Source: Fulvia fulva
Lineage: Eukaryota; Ascomycota; Dothideomycetes; Mycosphaerellales; Mycosphaerellaceae
DNA length: 64,000 nt
Assembly: GCF_020509005.1 (NCBI RefSeq)
Contig: NC_063022.1
Location: 186,001-250,000 of the forward strand
Direction: 5' to 3'
A model generated the notes under the pieces. The model did no database searches. It worked only from the letters and a program-made list of their open reading frames with translations, and was not told the DNA's origin. Made by a program: the position numbers and the translations under genes. Shown one piece after another: positions 62,591-64,000 of the stretch; position 1 is the stretch's first letter, and every line of letters starts with the position of its first letter.

Positions 62591-64000
62591 TTACTCATGA
62601 TAATCCTGATCCCGCGGATTCGGATCATTGTCCGCGTCGCCGTAGGTGTAGGGGTAGTTGTAGTTGTAATTGCCTCCTCCCGCCTCATCGTTCTCTGCCG
62701 CACCTCCCTCCTCCACCTCACCGTCTCCCATCGCTTCGGGCACCTGATTCGCAGGCATAGCCAGCTCCCCCATCGGCTCGAACTGCTCCATTCCCACGCT
62801 CGGCTCACCGACATCACGCGCCTCTGCTCCCGGGTCAGGTCGCTCCGCCACCCAGGAGGGCTTACCACCGCCCATGTTGCGCGCCCCTGCTCCCGGATCA
62901 GGTCGCTCCGCCGCCCAGGAGGGCTTGCCACCGCCCTGCACAGCTGTCTTTGTAGGTCCCCGCCGCTTCGTCTCGCGAGGGATGCATTCGTCTGCCTGCC
63001 GGCCGACTTTGCGGCAGTTACTGCAGGGACGCTCGTTGTCGCATCTTATGTGTTTCTCGGCGCAGCGCTCGCAGCGCTTCCCGGCTTCTGGAGGGTTGGG
63101 AGGAGGAGGATGTGGCGCTTCGAAGTTGGGGAAGGGGGCTTGGGGTTCGCTCGGGACTCCTGCACGGCCGGCAGGATACTGCTGGTTCTGGAGGAAGGGC
63201 TGGTAGGCTGCTCCGCTCTGGGTAGCTGCTTGACCTGGGTCCTCCTGGGCAGGTCCAGTAGATACAGATGGTTGCATTGGTGGCACTGGAGCTGGCTGCT
63301 GCTGTATCTGAACTGGTGCAGGCGGTTGAGTCGCATTCTGCGGCGGTCGGAGCGATGCTCCCTCACTCGTGACGAACCCATCCACGCCACGGTCCCGGAT
63401 ACCCTCAAGGATACACAGCGTAGCATGCCATGTAGTCATACTAACCATGACCTGGATGAGGAGATGCTGCGGACGATCTTGGCGGTTGCAGCAGAAATCC
63501 AGATAGCCGCGCACCGCACTCCAGATGTTCTTCCAGAACAGTGCCTTGTTTGGCACATTCCCACGGACCTGGGCCGCTTCGCTGCGTTCAAGCCAGTCGT
63601 CGAAGCAGGCAAGGATCGGGTCGGCTGCGTTGTAAGTTTGGAAGATCTTCTGCAGCTCTTGCATCGTGATGGCTTGTTCGCGAACGGTGCAGTATGCTAG
63701 CATCCCGTAGATGTGGTTGTACAGCGCTTCGCCTGAGCCGGTGTGCTTGGGCAAGCCCTCGTACTGGCGCTCGAGTCGCTGGAGGGTCTGGACAAGCTTA
63801 TGCGGCAAGAAGGATACTGCGGCTTGACCTTGGTGTAGTGTCTCGAACACGCACCAGAGACACAATGCCAGTGCCTGAGGAGTGACTTGTGCTTGCTCGA
63901 ATCGGGTGTAGGCGCGGACAATATTATACCGAGTCTCATCATCGGGAAAGAGTTCCAGTACTGATCCGAATGTGGCCGTCGAAAGGTTCTGGCACAGCGT
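62591..64000 (-). CDS. Zn-cluster-containing protein, 5' end outside window
   Basis: Frame open from the right edge to the stop at 62591, so partial; at least 469 residues visible. The N-terminal part is helical (YNIVRAYTRFEQAQVTPQAL, LVQTLQRLERQYEGLPKH) and unlike any domain I can name. A Pro/Gln-rich linker follows. A fungal binuclear-cluster-like motif lies near the C-terminus: CERC, then HIRCDNERPCSNC, with 9 rather than 6 residues before the last Cys (C-x2-C-x6-C-x5-C-x2-C-x9-C). After it a 17-18-residue segment is repeated (GGGKPSWAAERPDPGAGAR and GGGKPSWVAERPDPGAEAR), followed by an acidic, Asn/Tyr-rich tail. A C-terminal Zn cluster is unusual for a transcription factor, so a regulator is only a possibility. 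An intron in the middle cannot be excluded. Confidence 0.7.
   Translation of the reverse strand, partial: TLCQNLSTATFGSVLELFPDDETRYNIVRAYTRFEQAQVTPQALALCLWCVFETLHQGQAAVSFLPHKLVQTLQRLERQYEGLPKHTGSGEALYNHIYGMLAYCTVREQAITMQELQKIFQTYNAADPILACFDDWLERSEAAQVRGNVPNKALFWKNIWSAVRGYLDFCCNRQDRPQHLLIQVMVSMTTWHATLCILEGIRDRGVDGFVTSEGASLRPPQNATQPPAPVQIQQQPAPVPPMQPSVSTGPAQEDPGQAATQSGAAYQPFLQNQQYPAGRAGVPSEPQAPFPNFEAPHPPPPNPPEAGKRCERCAEKHIRCDNERPCSNCRKVGRQADECIPRETKRRGPTKTAVQGGGKPSWAAERPDPGAGARNMGGGKPSWVAERPDPGAEARDVGEPSVGMEQFEPMGELAMPANQVPEAMGDGEVEEGGAAENDEAGGGNYNYNYPYTYGDADNDPNPRDQDYHE

Noticed and set aside
1..64000. CRISPR arrays, ribosome binding sites and operons
   Set aside because: This is eukaryotic nuclear DNA with spliceosomal introns; no such structures were seen.

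Overview
The window is nuclear DNA of a filamentous ascomycete (Pezizomycotina; a dothideomycete fits best, but that placement is inference). Support: GT-AG introns of about 46-83 nt that restore conserved protein families, a HET-domain gene, Zn(II)2Cys6 regulators, 2EXR-type proteins, a fungal S41 (CPAF-like) peptidase, and house-keeping genes (exportin-5/Msn5, Tsr3, GGA, a GTPBP1-like GTPase) in fungal form. Gene starts are taken at ATG. Exon limits were worked out by hand from reading frames and splice signals.

Region 1 (1-11.1 kb) is a catabolic or accessory block: a CocE/NonD hydrolase running off the left edge, a LigB-type extradiol dioxygenase interrupted by an in-frame TAG, a secreted bicupin oxalate decarboxylase, a DUF1275 membrane protein, a membrane-anchored aldehyde-dehydrogenase homologue lacking catalytic residues, a decayed fumarylacetoacetase, a small cupin, and a short C2H2+Zn2Cys6 regulator. 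Two of the aromatic-ring enzymes are broken, so the block looks like a degradation cluster in decay.

Region 2 (11.5-20.6 kb) is the most unusual part. Three tandem loci on the minus strand encode a family I cannot name: an N-terminal chromodomain, a conserved GGF-I/M-VKR module, a linker (coiled coil in two of them), and a C-terminal domain with about 14 conserved Cys plus His. The 5' flanks are duplicated too. In the copy at 11.5-13.2 kb the two halves are separate ORFs in swapped order, only about 24 nt apart. A HET-domain gene lies next to the array.

Region 3 (21.7-35.2 kb) has an S41 peptidase homologue without a signal peptide, two 2EXR-type proteins, a three-exon orphan, a five-exon protein with two fused DsbA/HCCA-isomerase domains, a DJ-1/PfpI protein and an RS-rich membrane protein.

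Region 4 (36.8-64 kb) has the GTPBP1-like GTPase, a four-exon C2H2 regulator with about 4.1 kb of gene-free DNA upstream, exportin-5/Msn5, an A1 aspartic-protease homologue lacking the first catalytic Asp, a Ser/Thr/Pro-rich wall-type protein, a small orphan, two tRNA-like pol III units (SINE-like), a probable intron-containing tRNA, Tsr3, GGA, and a Zn-cluster protein running off the right edge. I saw no complete transposon, rRNA gene or CRISPR array.
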